DNA from: Flavipsychrobacter sp.
Lineage (GTDB): Bacteria > Bacteroidota > Bacteroidia > Chitinophagales > Chitinophagaceae
Length of the DNA: 64,000 nucleotides
Direction of reading: 5' to 3'
Assembly (NCBI GenBank): GCA_041392855.1
Contig: JAWKLD010000003.1
Coordinates: 1-64,000 of the forward strand
Position numbers and translations under genes: made by a program. The notes below the pieces were generated by a model that was given only the letters and a program-made list of their open reading frames with translations, did no database searches and was not told the origin of the DNA. This document shows positions 42,018 to 51,414 of this stretch, piece after piece. Each line of letters begins with the position of its first letter. Positions within the stretch are counted from its first letter, which is position 1.

Positions 42018-43361
42018 ATGAGAGGAGTATTATTGGTTTGTAGTTGGCTACTGATAAGCACAGGCAGTATAGCACAACAAAAATGTGGCACAGAGCTACT
42101 GGCTAAACGCCTTGCAGAAAAGCACCCCGAAGTGCTGCAGCAGGTAGAAAAAATACGTGAAGGAAATACACCCCAAACAGCGGCACAACAGAAAACCAAT
42201 GCACAAAACCCTATACCAGTTGTTTTTCACATAGTACTCAATGAGCAACAGCAAAAACAAATAGGCGGACTGGCTGGGATACAACAACGAATAGACTCTC
42301 AACTGGCAGTACTCAATCGCGACTTTAATGCACGCAATGCAGATACCAGTTTAATACCTAATGCCTTTAAACCTTTTGCAGATAATCCTAATATCAGTTT
42401 TGCATTAGCGCGTACTGCACCTGACGGTAGCGCTACTAATGGCTATACCATCAATACTACCAGCCAGTTAGGCTTTCTTCCCGAAGGAGGTATTGGCTCT
42501 GGCTTCGGTTTTAGCGACGCAAAGTATACTACTACAGGAGGCAAAGACGTATGGGATCCTTCCAGCTATTTAAACATTTGGGTTATCAACCCCATTAATG
42601 AAGCAGGCAGCAATACACTACTACTGGGCTTGGCCATACCATACTACTATGTGGTGGGCAACTATGGCGTGTCTATGAACGAAATGGGTGTGATACTACA
42701 CTACCGTGCCTTTGGCAGAAGAGTAAGCCCTTTGGACAATTATATAGCAAGTGCTGACCTAGGTCGCACCTTAACCCATGAAGTAGGTCATATGTTTTAC
42801 CTCTTCCATATATGGGGAGATGATGAAGGGAAATGCCCTTTCAATGGAGGCAAGGATGATGGTATCTATGATACCCCTATGCAAGCCTACTCTTCTAACA
42901 GGTGCCCTAGCTTTCCTTTTACGGACGGCTGCACGCAGTCATCACCAGGTATCATGTATATGAACTTTATGGATTATACCGATGATGTGTGTGTCAACAT
43001 GTTTACCAAAGGGCAAGTAGAGCGCATGCGCAATACCATAAGACAAGGAGAGGGTATGTATCCCCTCACTCAGCATCCTGAACTTTTAGTACCACCCATT
43101 GGCAACACTACTACAGATAATAACTTTACCATATACCCCAACCCTAGCGACGATCATATAAACATACTTTTTGCAAAACAGACCACTAACCTAAAAAGCC
43201 TGCATGTGGTAAGCTTGCTAGGGCAGGTAGTAGCTACACATAAGGTAGAAGTACAAAGCAGTTACTATCACTTCAACCTACGTAGCCTGCAAACGGGCTT
43301 TTATATATTGGTTATGGATTTTGGCAATGAAAAGAAAGTAACCAAGATCATGGTGCAGTAG
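42018..43361 (+). CDS. T9SS M43 (pappalysin/cytophagalysin-like) metalloprotease
   Basis: A 447-residue exported protease. Start taken at the ATG at 42018 (MRGVLLVCSWLLISTGSIAQ); the frame also contains a TTG at 42012. The zinc-binding motif HEVGHMFYLFHIWG spans about 254-267 with the third His at 264, typical of M43. A Met-turn-like NFMDYTDDVC follows about 70 residues later. The C-terminus is a type A sorting domain (TIYPNPSDDHINI, LQTGFYILVMD). It should be secreted by the type IX system and degrade extracellular proteins. It overlaps the convergent gene by 14 bases. Confidence 0.9.
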   Translation: MRGVLLVCSWLLISTGSIAQQKCGTELLAKRLAEKHPEVLQQVEKIREGNTPQTAAQQKTNAQNPIPVVFHIVLNEQQQKQIGGLAGIQQRIDSQLAVLNRDFNARNADTSLIPNAFKPFADNPNISFALARTAPDGSATNGYTINTTSQLGFLPEGGIGSGFGFSDAKYTTTGGKDVWDPSSYLNIWVINPINEAGSNTLLLGLAIPYYYVVGNYGVSMNEMGVILHYRAFGRRVSPLDNYIASADLGRTLTHEVGHMFYLFHIWGDDEGKCPFNGGKDDGIYDTPMQAYSSNRCPSFPFTDGCTQSSPGIMYMNFMDYTDDVCVNMFTKGQVERMRNTIRQGEGMYPLTQHPELLVPPIGNTTTDNNFTIYPNPSDDHINILFAKQTTNLKSLHVVSLLGQVVATHKVEVQSSYYHFNLRSLQTGFYILVMDFGNEKKVTKIMVQ

Positions 43362-44160
43362 TGGCAAAGTCTATTGTGGCAGAATAGATGTATTGTGTGG
43401 TAGTATAATCGCCCCAACTTATATCATATTTATACTTTTTTACTGGTTCTTTATTATCATGTTTATCTAAATAGTTTCTATACTTTTTATATACTCGCAT
43501 TGGTTCTTCTGCACCTCGAAAAGTGGTATAAACAACATCGCCTTTCTCAATAGTCAATGGTAATATATATTTTATAGTATTGATGCAGACTTGTATCTGC
43601 TTCAAGGTGTCTGGTTTAAAATCGTCATACTTAAATATTCGTTCAACTTTATATGCTTGAAACACCATACTATCATTCTCCATTTTTGAATACACTCGAC
43701 CGCCATAAGTTGTATCTACAAGCCTATTCTTATACAGTTTCCATTTATTGATACGGATGGTATCTTCTTTTACTTGATCTATGTTGAGCAATTCTAAACT
43801 ACTACTCTTATTGTCAAACGAAATTGAAACACTTATATATTCTATTCCAGGAATTTGTTTCACTATTGCTATTAGAGATTGATGCCCGTTTTCATTTAAC
43901 TTACTTACACATTGAATATATTCTTCTTCTAAACAATCAAAGAAAAACGGCTTGCAGTATATTGAAATCAAATTACAATGATTATAATACGGAAATAATT
44001 CTCTAATATGACTCACAGCTTTGTGATGTACATCTCTGGGCATAGGTTCTCTCTCTATCGTATCGATCACTATCACCTTCTGCTTAGTCTCCTGCGCATA
44101 GACTTTAATGCTACTTAGCAGCACAAAGACTATTAGGGGAATAGTGTAAACCGATCTCAT
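43348..44160 (-). CDS. Hypothetical exported protein
   Basis: A 270-residue protein with signal peptide MRSVYTIPLIVFVLLSSIKVYA. The mature part is mixed, Lys/Tyr/Asp-rich, with HHKAVSHIRELFPYYNHCNL and YCKPFFFDCLEEEYIQCVSK (four cysteines within 45 residues). No family recognised. It ends 14 bases inside the 3-prime end of the convergent M43 protease gene. Confidence 0.68.
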   Translation of the reverse strand: MRSVYTIPLIVFVLLSSIKVYAQETKQKVIVIDTIEREPMPRDVHHKAVSHIRELFPYYNHCNLISIYCKPFFFDCLEEEYIQCVSKLNENGHQSLIAIVKQIPGIEYISVSISFDNKSSSLELLNIDQVKEDTIRINKWKLYKNRLVDTTYGGRVYSKMENDSMVFQAYKVERIFKYDDFKPDTLKQIQVCINTIKYILPLTIEKGDVVYTTFRGAEEPMRVYKKYRNYLDKHDNKEPVKKYKYDISWGDYTTTQYIYSATIDFATTAP

Positions 44161-44248
44161 ACATTATCAAGATACAATATTAAACCACGAGTAAAATCAC
44201 AGTTGCGTCAATCATTATTTTTCCTTCAACGCATCCTTCAAATTATTT

Positions 44249-45274
44249 ATGTTTGCAGTTATGAATAGCGTTTGGAATAGATTATTGACTCTTACGATCA
44301 TTACTACTTTTTTTGCTGCCTGCGGCGATAACGATAGTGGCATTAGTGCCGATAGCATCTTTGCCAGCCAACCTGCGCTTAAGGAAGTAACACAAGCTAT
44401 CAATAAAAACCCTGAGAAAGCAGAGCTATATTTTGAGCGCGGTGCTATCCTAGACCGTATGGAGCTAGATTCTCTGGCACTACTCGACTATCAGAAGGCC
44501 ATATCACTCGACTCTACTCAGGCCGACTACTACAGCACCATTGGTGATATGCTCTTCGAGCACAAAGACATCAGCGGTAGTGTGGTATGGTTAAAAAAAG
44601 CATTGGAACTTAATCCTAGTGATACAAAAGCTCACCTCAAGATCGCGAAGATGTTCGTGTACTTGGAAGAGTATACCAGCGCCTTTAGCGAAATAAATAC
44701 CGTGTTGAAACAAGATGTATACAACCCCGAAGGCTATTTTCTAAAAGGGATGATCTACAAAAACCTTGACGATACGATGAAATCTATCTCCAGTTTCCAA
44801 ACAGCGGTACAGGTAGACCCCGAATATCGTGCAGCGGTAGAACAACTAGGGCTGATGTACAGCAAACTGGGCGACCCTTTAGCACTACAATATTTCGATA
44901 ATGCTTTCCGTATGGATACCTTAGATGTATTCCCGCTATATGCACGTGGTGTTTTCTATCAAGACCTGAAAGAATACGCCAAAGCAAAGGAAGAATATAA
45001 AAACGTTATCATGCACGATAGGCAGTATGAAGACGCCTACTACAACATGGGCTATATACTACTGCAAGAAGACTCTATAGAAAAAGCATGGCGCCAATAT
45101 GACCTGCTGACCAACATCAACCCTGCAAGCCCCAAAGCCTACTACAACAGAGGTGTATGCTATGAGCTAAAGAATGATATGGAGAAAGCCATAGCCGACT
45201 ATCAGCAAGCGCTGGTCTTCGACGAAAACTATGCCAATGCAAAAGATGCCCTCAAACGCTTGGGAAAGCAATAG
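44249..45274 (+). CDS. TPR-repeat lipoprotein
   Basis: A 341-residue lipoprotein (lipobox FFAAC; starts at 44249 or at an in-frame ATG at 44261). From about residue 48 onward there are about eight tetratricopeptide repeats (AELYFERGAILDRMELDSLA, KAHLKIAKMFVYLEEYTSAF, PKAYYNRGVCYELKNDMEKA). TPR proteins scaffold complexes at the envelope. A short exported protein follows 19 bases later, and another after that, so the three may form an operon (44249-46470). No specific partner is evident. Confidence 0.85.
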   Translation: MFAVMNSVWNRLLTLTIITTFFAACGDNDSGISADSIFASQPALKEVTQAINKNPEKAELYFERGAILDRMELDSLALLDYQKAISLDSTQADYYSTIGDMLFEHKDISGSVVWLKKALELNPSDTKAHLKIAKMFVYLEEYTSAFSEINTVLKQDVYNPEGYFLKGMIYKNLDDTMKSISSFQTAVQVDPEYRAAVEQLGLMYSKLGDPLALQYFDNAFRMDTLDVFPLYARGVFYQDLKEYAKAKEEYKNVIMHDRQYEDAYYNMGYILLQEDSIEKAWRQYDLLTNINPASPKAYYNRGVCYELKNDMEKAIADYQQALVFDENYANAKDALKRLGKQ

Positions 45275-45293
45275 GCATTTAGTATATTTTAAT

Positions 45294-45719
45294 ATGAAAA
45301 GATATGTACTACTCCTTTTGCTGCTACTGGCTGCAAACGGCATACAGGCGCAGTTAAGCGAGTTTTACAATGCCATTCCTACCAGCAAAAACATAAATAT
45401 CACCCTAACATACTGCGATAGTACTACGTTACCATACTATAATCTCTATTCTTTTGATTATTTTGATGGCACGGATACGGTAGCTGCCGAAATGCTAGTG
45501 CCTAAGAAGGAAGATATGTTCCATAAAGAGTTGATGGTTGTAAATACACAACTTTGCAGGATAACGACCTTCTACAACACGATCAGCAAGGATAAACACG
45601 TACCACTAAAAGTAAATGATTACATAGAAGTGATACGCAACCAAGGGAAGGATACATTATTCTTGAACTTCGACCCGTTGCTACCGCATCCCGTATTAAC
45701 CCCTTGCAACAGCAAGTAA
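45294..45719 (+). CDS. Hypothetical exported protein
   Basis: A 141-residue protein. The ATG at 45294 gives MKRYVLLLLLLLAANGIQAQ; the upstream frame (to 45231) overlaps the TPR gene in another frame. The mature part is Tyr/Asp/Thr-rich with a TYCDSTTLPYYNLYSFDYFD stretch. No family recognised. It is followed after 19 bases by a gene apparently starting with CTG. Confidence 0.7.
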   Translation: MKRYVLLLLLLLAANGIQAQLSEFYNAIPTSKNINITLTYCDSTTLPYYNLYSFDYFDGTDTVAAEMLVPKKEDMFHKELMVVNTQLCRITTFYNTISKDKHVPLKVNDYIEVIRNQGKDTLFLNFDPLLPHPVLTPCNSK

Positions 45720-45738
45720 TACTTATTAATAAAACAAA

Positions 45739-46470
45739 CTGAAGCAGAACCAATATATATTACTTGTTTGCCTAAGCATTATACTATCATGCTTTGCCCT
45801 GCCTGCGTCTTCGCAATCAAAAAGAGACACCGTAATGGTGATCAGGAAGAACGAATCGGCAACCAGAGCCACACCACAACCTGTAATGCGCAGTAAGGTA
45901 AAGGTCATTAAGCCCGGCGATACGGTAAAAAAAGAGCCTATAAAAGTTATTGGAAAGATAAGACCTATAGACACAGCCATCATTATCAAGAAAGGGAAAA
46001 CACCTGAAGAGATACGCAGAGAGGAAGCAAGGCTGGCCAAGTCTGAAATAAAGCGTAACCCTGCATTTTGCGACTGTGTAGAGATGAGCGTATATGCGGC
46101 GGATACCCTCATATTCCCCAACTACCTCACATACACCTTTACAATAAAGAACAATTGTAAAATACCCATATGGATCAGTACCAAGCATTTTCGTTTTGAG
46201 CCACACAATTATTTCGGGCATAAGGTACGCGTAAAGCGTAAGCTGGGTTTTGTGGTAAGGCACGATTATAAAGACTTTGAACAACTGGCACCGGGCAACC
46301 AACAGTCTTTCAAATACTCAGACGATGCCTTCTACGAGTACGCCATTGCCAAAGGCAACACCTACAAATTTCAGTTCTTGCACTACAACACCAGAGAACG
46401 GTATAGGAATGACCCTACAAAGACCTTTTTATGCGTAAAAAAGGATGAAGTGACCATATATGTAAAGTAA
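45739..46470 (+). CDS. Hypothetical exported protein, apparent CTG start
   Basis: From an ATG at 45835 the protein would have 211 residues and no signal peptide. The frame is open upstream to a stop at 45730, and the bases from the CTG at 45739 encode KQNQYILLVCLSIILSC and FALPASSQ, a clear signal peptide. There is no ATG, GTG or TTG in a usable place, so CTG (or another rare start) is the likely initiator, giving about 243 residues. The mature part has basic and Pro-rich stretches (KIRPIDTAIIIKKGKTPEE) and a later beta domain. No family recognised. Confidence 0.6.
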   Translation: MKQNQYILLVCLSIILSCFALPASSQSKRDTVMVIRKNESATRATPQPVMRSKVKVIKPGDTVKKEPIKVIGKIRPIDTAIIIKKGKTPEEIRREEARLAKSEIKRNPAFCDCVEMSVYAADTLIFPNYLTYTFTIKNNCKIPIWISTKHFRFEPHNYFGHKVRVKRKLGFVVRHDYKDFEQLAPGNQQSFKYSDDAFYEYAIAKGNTYKFQFLHYNTRERYRNDPTKTFLCVKKDEVTIYVK

Positions 46471-46562
46471 TTCCTCTATAAGGCCAAATACATACCTCCT
46501 TTTACCTTATAAAACCTATGATTATTTTATCTTGCAGCTATTATAAATACAAACTGTAACAA

Positions 46563-47216
46563 ATGGCTCTTATAGCACCTTCCGTATTATCTGCTGACTT
46601 TCTGAACCTTGGCAGAGATCTAGAAATGATTAATAATTCTGAGGCTGACTGGTTTCACGTAGACGTAATGGACGGACGTTTTGTTCCCAACATTAGCTTT
46701 GGTATGTCTATCATAAAGCAAATGAAAAAGGTAGCTCAAAAACCTTTGGATGTGCACTTAATGATCGTAGAGCCTGAAAAATATTTTGAAGACTTTAAAA
46801 ATGCCGGTGCCGATGTACTAACAGTGCATTACGAGGCTAGCACACACCTGCACCGTAGCCTACAGGCCATCAAGGCATTGGGCATGAAAGCGGGCGTGTC
46901 TCTTAACCCACATACACCTGTGCATTTATTGGAAAATATCATCACAGAAATAGACTTGGTGCTTATTATGAGCGTAAACCCGGGTTTTGGCGGACAGAAG
47001 TTCATCCCTCAGGCTATAGATAAGGTGCGTAAGCTAAAGCAAATGATCAATGATGCAGGTTGCGATACTCTTATAGAAATAGATGGAGGCGTTACGCTAG
47101 ACAATGCAGCAACCCTTATAGAGGCAGGAACGGATGTTTTGGTAGCGGGTAATACCGTATTTTCATCAGACGATCCTATGGCAACCATCAAAAAGCTTAA
47201 GAACGCAGGAAAATAA
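46563..47216 (+). CDS. rpe: Ribulose-phosphate 3-epimerase
   Basis: A 217-residue TIM-barrel epimerase interconverting ribulose 5-phosphate and xylulose 5-phosphate in the pentose phosphate pathway. Diagnostic stretches are LIAPSVLSADFLNLGRDLEM, WFHVDVMDGRFVPNISFG (metal-binding His and Asp), LDVHLMIVEPEKY, LIMSVNPGFGGQKF and the second catalytic Asp in LIEIDGGVTLDNA. Length is typical. The TonB receptor gene follows 29 bases later, so they may be co-transcribed. Confidence 0.96.
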   Translation: MALIAPSVLSADFLNLGRDLEMINNSEADWFHVDVMDGRFVPNISFGMSIIKQMKKVAQKPLDVHLMIVEPEKYFEDFKNAGADVLTVHYEASTHLHRSLQAIKALGMKAGVSLNPHTPVHLLENIITEIDLVLIMSVNPGFGGQKFIPQAIDKVRKLKQMINDAGCDTLIEIDGGVTLDNAATLIEAGTDVLVAGNTVFSSDDPMATIKKLKNAGK

Positions 47217-47245
47217 ACGTAACTTATTGACGTTTAATAGTAGCT

Positions 47246-49705
47246 ATGTCGAAAAAACTACTCAGCCTAACGGTTTTCATATTACTATCAGCCCTCACGG
47301 TACAGGCACAGTCTGTAGCATATATAAAAGGGCGTGTTACCAATGATCGCAACCGCGGCATGAGCGATGTGACCGTAGCAGTAGAGGGCACCAGCATAGG
47401 TGTCACTACCGACCGCAAGGGCTACTATACCATAGAGATACCTTCTAACATTACTGTAACTGTAGCCTTTAGCTTTGTAGGTTATAATGTTCAGAAAAAG
47501 ACCTACACGCTTATACCCGGGCAAACTAAAGAGGAAAACATAGCTCTTGTAAAAAAGAAGACCACTTTAAAAGAAGTAGTCAAGAAAGGTGAACGTGATA
47601 GAGAGGCAGGTAATATTAAAATAGATGTAAGCAAGGCCAGCGAGCTACCGAGTACCAACTTTGGTAGTGGCATAGAGGGCATTATCAAAACCTATGTAGG
47701 TAGTAATAATGAGCTTACCTCTCAATACAATGTACGTGGTGGTAACTTCGACGAGAACTTGGTTTATGTCAATGACTTTGAAATATATCGTCCGTTCCTT
47801 ACCCGTAGTGGCCAGCAGGAAGGCATGAGCTTCATCAATGCCGATCTGGTATCTGGGGTCAACTTCTCTGTAGGCGGTTTCCAGTCTAAGTTTGGCGATA
47901 AGATGAGTAGTGTACTTGATGTTACCTATAAGCGCCCTACAGAGTTTGGTGGTCGTGTAATGGCTAGCCTATTGGGTGCAAGCATAGCTTTTGAAGGGGC
48001 TTCTAAAAACCAAAAACTAACCTACTTGGTAGGTGTTAGACATAAGAGCAACCAGTATCTACTGAATGCACAGCAGACCAAAGGTATCTATAACCCACAG
48101 TTTACAGATGCACAGGCATTAGTAAACTATCAGATCAATAAAAAATGGGAAGTAGAGGTAATCGGTAACTATGCCCGCAACCGTTTCAGCTTTATACCTG
48201 AAGAGCAAACCAGTAGCTTTGGCTTGGTCAATAAAGCCTTCCAACTTAGAGTATTTTATGACGGTAATGAAATAGACCAGTTCGACTCTCGATTTGGTGG
48301 CATTTCTACAACCTACCGCCCTAACAAGAAACTAAAATTAAAACTCTTGGCCTCAGGCTTCCAAACCAATGAGCGTGAGACCTATGATATACTAGGAGAG
48401 TACCTGCTTGGTGAGCTTGAAACAGACTTGAGCAAGGAAAACTTTGGTCAGGTAAAAACCTTCTTAGGTACAGGTGTAATACATACCTATGCACGTAACA
48501 AACTAGAGGTAAATGTTGGTGACATAGGACATAGAGGTTCTTATGATGCGGGCAAACACTTTTTTCAATGGGGCGTGGGTGCTAATGTAACGACAATTAC
48601 CGATAAGCTTCGCGAGTGGGAAAGAAGAGACTCTGCAGGTTTTACACAGCCAGTAACAACCAACCAACTGGAGCTAACAAGAGTATACGCATCAAATGCC
48701 GCATTTGATTATATGCGTTATACAGGCTTTATACAAGACAATTTCCGTTTTAGCGACTCATTAGACCTTACTGCTTCTATCGGAGCAAGATTCAACTATA
48801 GTACGCTAAACAATGAACTATTGATAAGCCCTAGAGCACAGTTTTCTTATAAGCCTAAATGGAAGAAGGACTGGGTATTTAACCTAGCAGGTGGCTTGTA
48901 CCAACAACCTCCCTTCTATAGAGAAATGCGTGACCTGAACGGTAACGTGAACAAAAATCTTAAAGCACAGAAATCTTACCATATAGTATTAGGCTTCGAC
49001 CACGACTTTGTTGCTGCCAAGAGAGCATTTAAGGTAACTACAGAAGTTTACTACAAAGGACTATGGGACATTGTACCATACGAGTATGATAATGTGCGTA
49101 TCCGTTACTTTGGACAAAACAATGCTGTAGGTAGAATATATGGTGGTGAAGTGCGCTTGTTTGGCGATATAGTAAAAGATGCTACATCTTGGATAAGCGT
49201 AGGTATACTCAAAGCAGAAGAAGACGTAACAAACGATCAGATCGTTTTCAAAGACGTAAATGGTGCTGATAGCGGTGCATTCTCCCCTGGCTATATACCA
49301 CGCCCTACCGACCAGCGTTTTATGCTAGGTATGTATTTCGAGGATTATCTGCCACGTAATAAGAACTTTAAGATGCACCTGAACTTGATGTATTCTACAG
49401 GTTTACCGTTTGGCCCACCAGACCAAAGCAGATATGGAGACACCCTACGCTTACCTGACTATAAACGTGTAGATATAGGCTTCTCTGCCCTATTACTAGA
49501 CGGTAGTAAAATGAAGTATCAAGACAAGAAGTTGATAAGCGGCATTAAGAAAATATGGTTCAGTGCTGAGGTATTTAACCTACTAGGCATACAGAACACA
49601 CTTTCTTATAGCTGGATACAAGACCAAACTAGCGGACGTACTTTTGCTGTTCCTAACCGACTAACCTCGAGGTTGATCAACGCCAAGCTTGTCGTCGATT
49701 TCTAG
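47246..49705 (+). CDS. TonB-dependent receptor with carboxypeptidase-like regulatory domain
   Basis: An 819-residue outer-membrane receptor. Signal peptide MSKKLLSLTVFILLSALTVQ, then a carboxypeptidase-D-like regulatory beta-sandwich (about 26-110: GRVTNDRNRGMSDVTVAVEG). The plug (about 125-230) has QYNVRGGNFDENLVYVNDFE and GGFQSKFGDKMSSVLDVTYK. A long beta-barrel follows, ending in LVVDF with terminal Phe. It imports a substrate powered by TonB; the substrate is unknown and no SusD partner is adjacent. It overlaps the convergent T9SS gene by four bases. Confidence 0.92.
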   Translation: MSKKLLSLTVFILLSALTVQAQSVAYIKGRVTNDRNRGMSDVTVAVEGTSIGVTTDRKGYYTIEIPSNITVTVAFSFVGYNVQKKTYTLIPGQTKEENIALVKKKTTLKEVVKKGERDREAGNIKIDVSKASELPSTNFGSGIEGIIKTYVGSNNELTSQYNVRGGNFDENLVYVNDFEIYRPFLTRSGQQEGMSFINADLVSGVNFSVGGFQSKFGDKMSSVLDVTYKRPTEFGGRVMASLLGASIAFEGASKNQKLTYLVGVRHKSNQYLLNAQQTKGIYNPQFTDAQALVNYQINKKWEVEVIGNYARNRFSFIPEEQTSSFGLVNKAFQLRVFYDGNEIDQFDSRFGGISTTYRPNKKLKLKLLASGFQTNERETYDILGEYLLGELETDLSKENFGQVKTFLGTGVIHTYARNKLEVNVGDIGHRGSYDAGKHFFQWGVGANVTTITDKLREWERRDSAGFTQPVTTNQLELTRVYASNAAFDYMRYTGFIQDNFRFSDSLDLTASIGARFNYSTLNNELLISPRAQFSYKPKWKKDWVFNLAGGLYQQPPFYREMRDLNGNVNKNLKAQKSYHIVLGFDHDFVAAKRAFKVTTEVYYKGLWDIVPYEYDNVRIRYFGQNNAVGRIYGGEVRLFGDIVKDATSWISVGILKAEEDVTNDQIVFKDVNGADSGAFSPGYIPRPTDQRFMLGMYFEDYLPRNKNFKMHLNLMYSTGLPFGPPDQSRYGDTLRLPDYKRVDIGFSALLLDGSKMKYQDKKLISGIKKIWFSAEVFNLLGIQNTLSYSWIQDQTSGRTFAVPNRLTSRLINAKLVVDF

Positions 49706-51276
49706 TGTTGTATTATAATTTGTTTGGCTAGCCAACCATCTTCAGCACGCACTACTAAAGTATATATGCCTGCCGTTATAGTGGCTGTATTGATGCTATG
49801 ATGTGTTTTATTATCAATATTACTTGAGTATAGTAGTCGCCCTTTAACATCTAGTAGTTGCATTGTCCCTACAACCTTCTCTTTTAGTTGAACATTCAGC
49901 AATTCATCACAAGGATTAGGGTAAACAGAGAAATATATTTCGTTTAGTTGGGCACGCTCCACACTCGCAGCAGGGTTACTTAGCTTTACTATCCAAGCAT
50001 CTGTATCACCAGCGTTACTGGTTACATCCCCATTCTGTGATTTGCTACCACCCGCCAATACAAAGCTAGCATCGGGTAATTGTATAGCTGCATTACAAAA
50101 ATCCTCATCAGTACCGCCTAAGCATTTCTGCCATAGAATTTTTCCAGTATCATCTATTTTCACAGCCCATGCATCTCTTATATCTGCAATGGAATGATTA
50201 CCCGTTACCATACCATCGTTGGATGCTGTAGTGCCAACAAATAAATACCCTCCTTCTATACAAGGTATTATTTCCCTTGCTACATCGGCACGGCTACCGC
50301 CGTAGGTTTTCTGCCACTCCAAACCACCAGAGCTATTCAGCTTCACTATCCAAACATCATTATCTCCATAATTAGTATCTACATCTTTATTACTAGACTT
50401 GGAATATCCTGCCAATATATATCCACCATCCAGAGTCTGCTTTATACTATTAGCTACATCGGTACTATCACCACCATATTTCTTTTTCCATGCTACATTT
50501 CCATGCTTATCTAGCTTAGCCGCCATAGCATCTGCGTATAGGCTAACTGTATCGGACTCAAAACCTGTCAGGATGAACCCTTCATCTTTTGTTTGTTGAA
50601 TATCCTCAATAGCAACCCTAGCACTTGGCCATTTTACCACTATGCCTGTATCTCCATAAATTATCTTTTGCCATTCTATACTTCCTATACTACTTGTCTT
50701 TACTATCCAGTTATTATACTTACCAGTAGGGTTTATTACATCCCCATCTGTAGAGTTTGTTTGACCGGCATATATATACCCTCCATCTTTTGTAGGCATA
50801 CCTGTTTTATAAAAATCATATCCTGAACCTCCTAAAGTTCTATCCCAAACTATCTTTCCGTAATAGTCGGTTTTAATACTCCAAAAATCATTTGAGCTGT
50901 CATAACGAGTCACATCTTTCCCACCTCCTGTTATATAGCCCGCAACAAAAAAGCCTTTATCAACTTCATACAGTTTACCCATAACAGAACTGCTAGACCC
51001 TCCATATACCTGCGACCAATTCAATGCACTATTATTCACATCAATATTTAGCAACATAAAATCTGTGTACTTCCCCTTTCTTATATTGATATAGAAATTC
51101 TTGGAGCTTGTATTACCACACATTACAAGATTACCATTGATGGTATAGATAATATCTGTAGCATAGTCTCCAGCCTCTCCCCCATAGCTAGCCTGCCAAA
51201 TGATAGAAGGTGCTGTTTGTGCTTGTGCGCTTGTTAGGCATAAAAAGCAAAGTATATATAGGGGCAAATACTTCAT
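49702..51276 (-). CDS. T9SS protein with propeller-type repeats
   Basis: A 524-residue exported protein; signal peptide about 1-20 (ending SAQA). Six or seven repeats of the SBBP-like type follow, each with a YGGSxxD/GGYIxAGxT pattern (ASYGGEAGDYATDII, GGDSTDVANSIKQTLDGG, GGSRADVAREIIPCIEGG), suggesting a beta-propeller. The end is a type A sorting domain (VYPNPCDELLNVQL, ITAGIYTLVVRAEDG). A surface-exposed role is likely; no enzyme activity is evident. Confidence 0.85.
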   Translation of the reverse strand: MKYLPLYILCFLCLTSAQAQTAPSIIWQASYGGEAGDYATDIIYTINGNLVMCGNTSSKNFYINIRKGKYTDFMLLNIDVNNSALNWSQVYGGSSSSVMGKLYEVDKGFFVAGYITGGGKDVTRYDSSNDFWSIKTDYYGKIVWDRTLGGSGYDFYKTGMPTKDGGYIYAGQTNSTDGDVINPTGKYNNWIVKTSSIGSIEWQKIIYGDTGIVVKWPSARVAIEDIQQTKDEGFILTGFESDTVSLYADAMAAKLDKHGNVAWKKKYGGDSTDVANSIKQTLDGGYILAGYSKSSNKDVDTNYGDNDVWIVKLNSSGGLEWQKTYGGSRADVAREIIPCIEGGYLFVGTTASNDGMVTGNHSIADIRDAWAVKIDDTGKILWQKCLGGTDEDFCNAAIQLPDASFVLAGGSKSQNGDVTSNAGDTDAWIVKLSNPAASVERAQLNEIYFSVYPNPCDELLNVQLKEKVVGTMQLLDVKGRLLYSSNIDNKTHHSINTATITAGIYTLVVRAEDGWLAKQIIIQH

Positions 51277-51359
51277 ATAGGGCTGCTTATTACATGTAAA
51301 TTAAACATTATACAACTAAGCACGCAATACAGTTTGTCATTATTCAGCCACAAAAAGAA

Positions 51360-51388
51360 AGCCCCGCAAATAATTGCGGGGCTGCTTC
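51360..51388 (-). terminator. Terminator of the M36 protease gene
   Basis: AGCCCCGCAA (51360-51369), ATAA, TTGCGGGGCT (51374-51383): perfect 10-base-pair stem. On the minus strand the tail is TTTCTTTTTG. It lies 27 bases after the stop. Confidence 0.85.
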
Positions 51389-51414
51389 ACATTTACCTAT
51401 GTATTTACAGTTCC

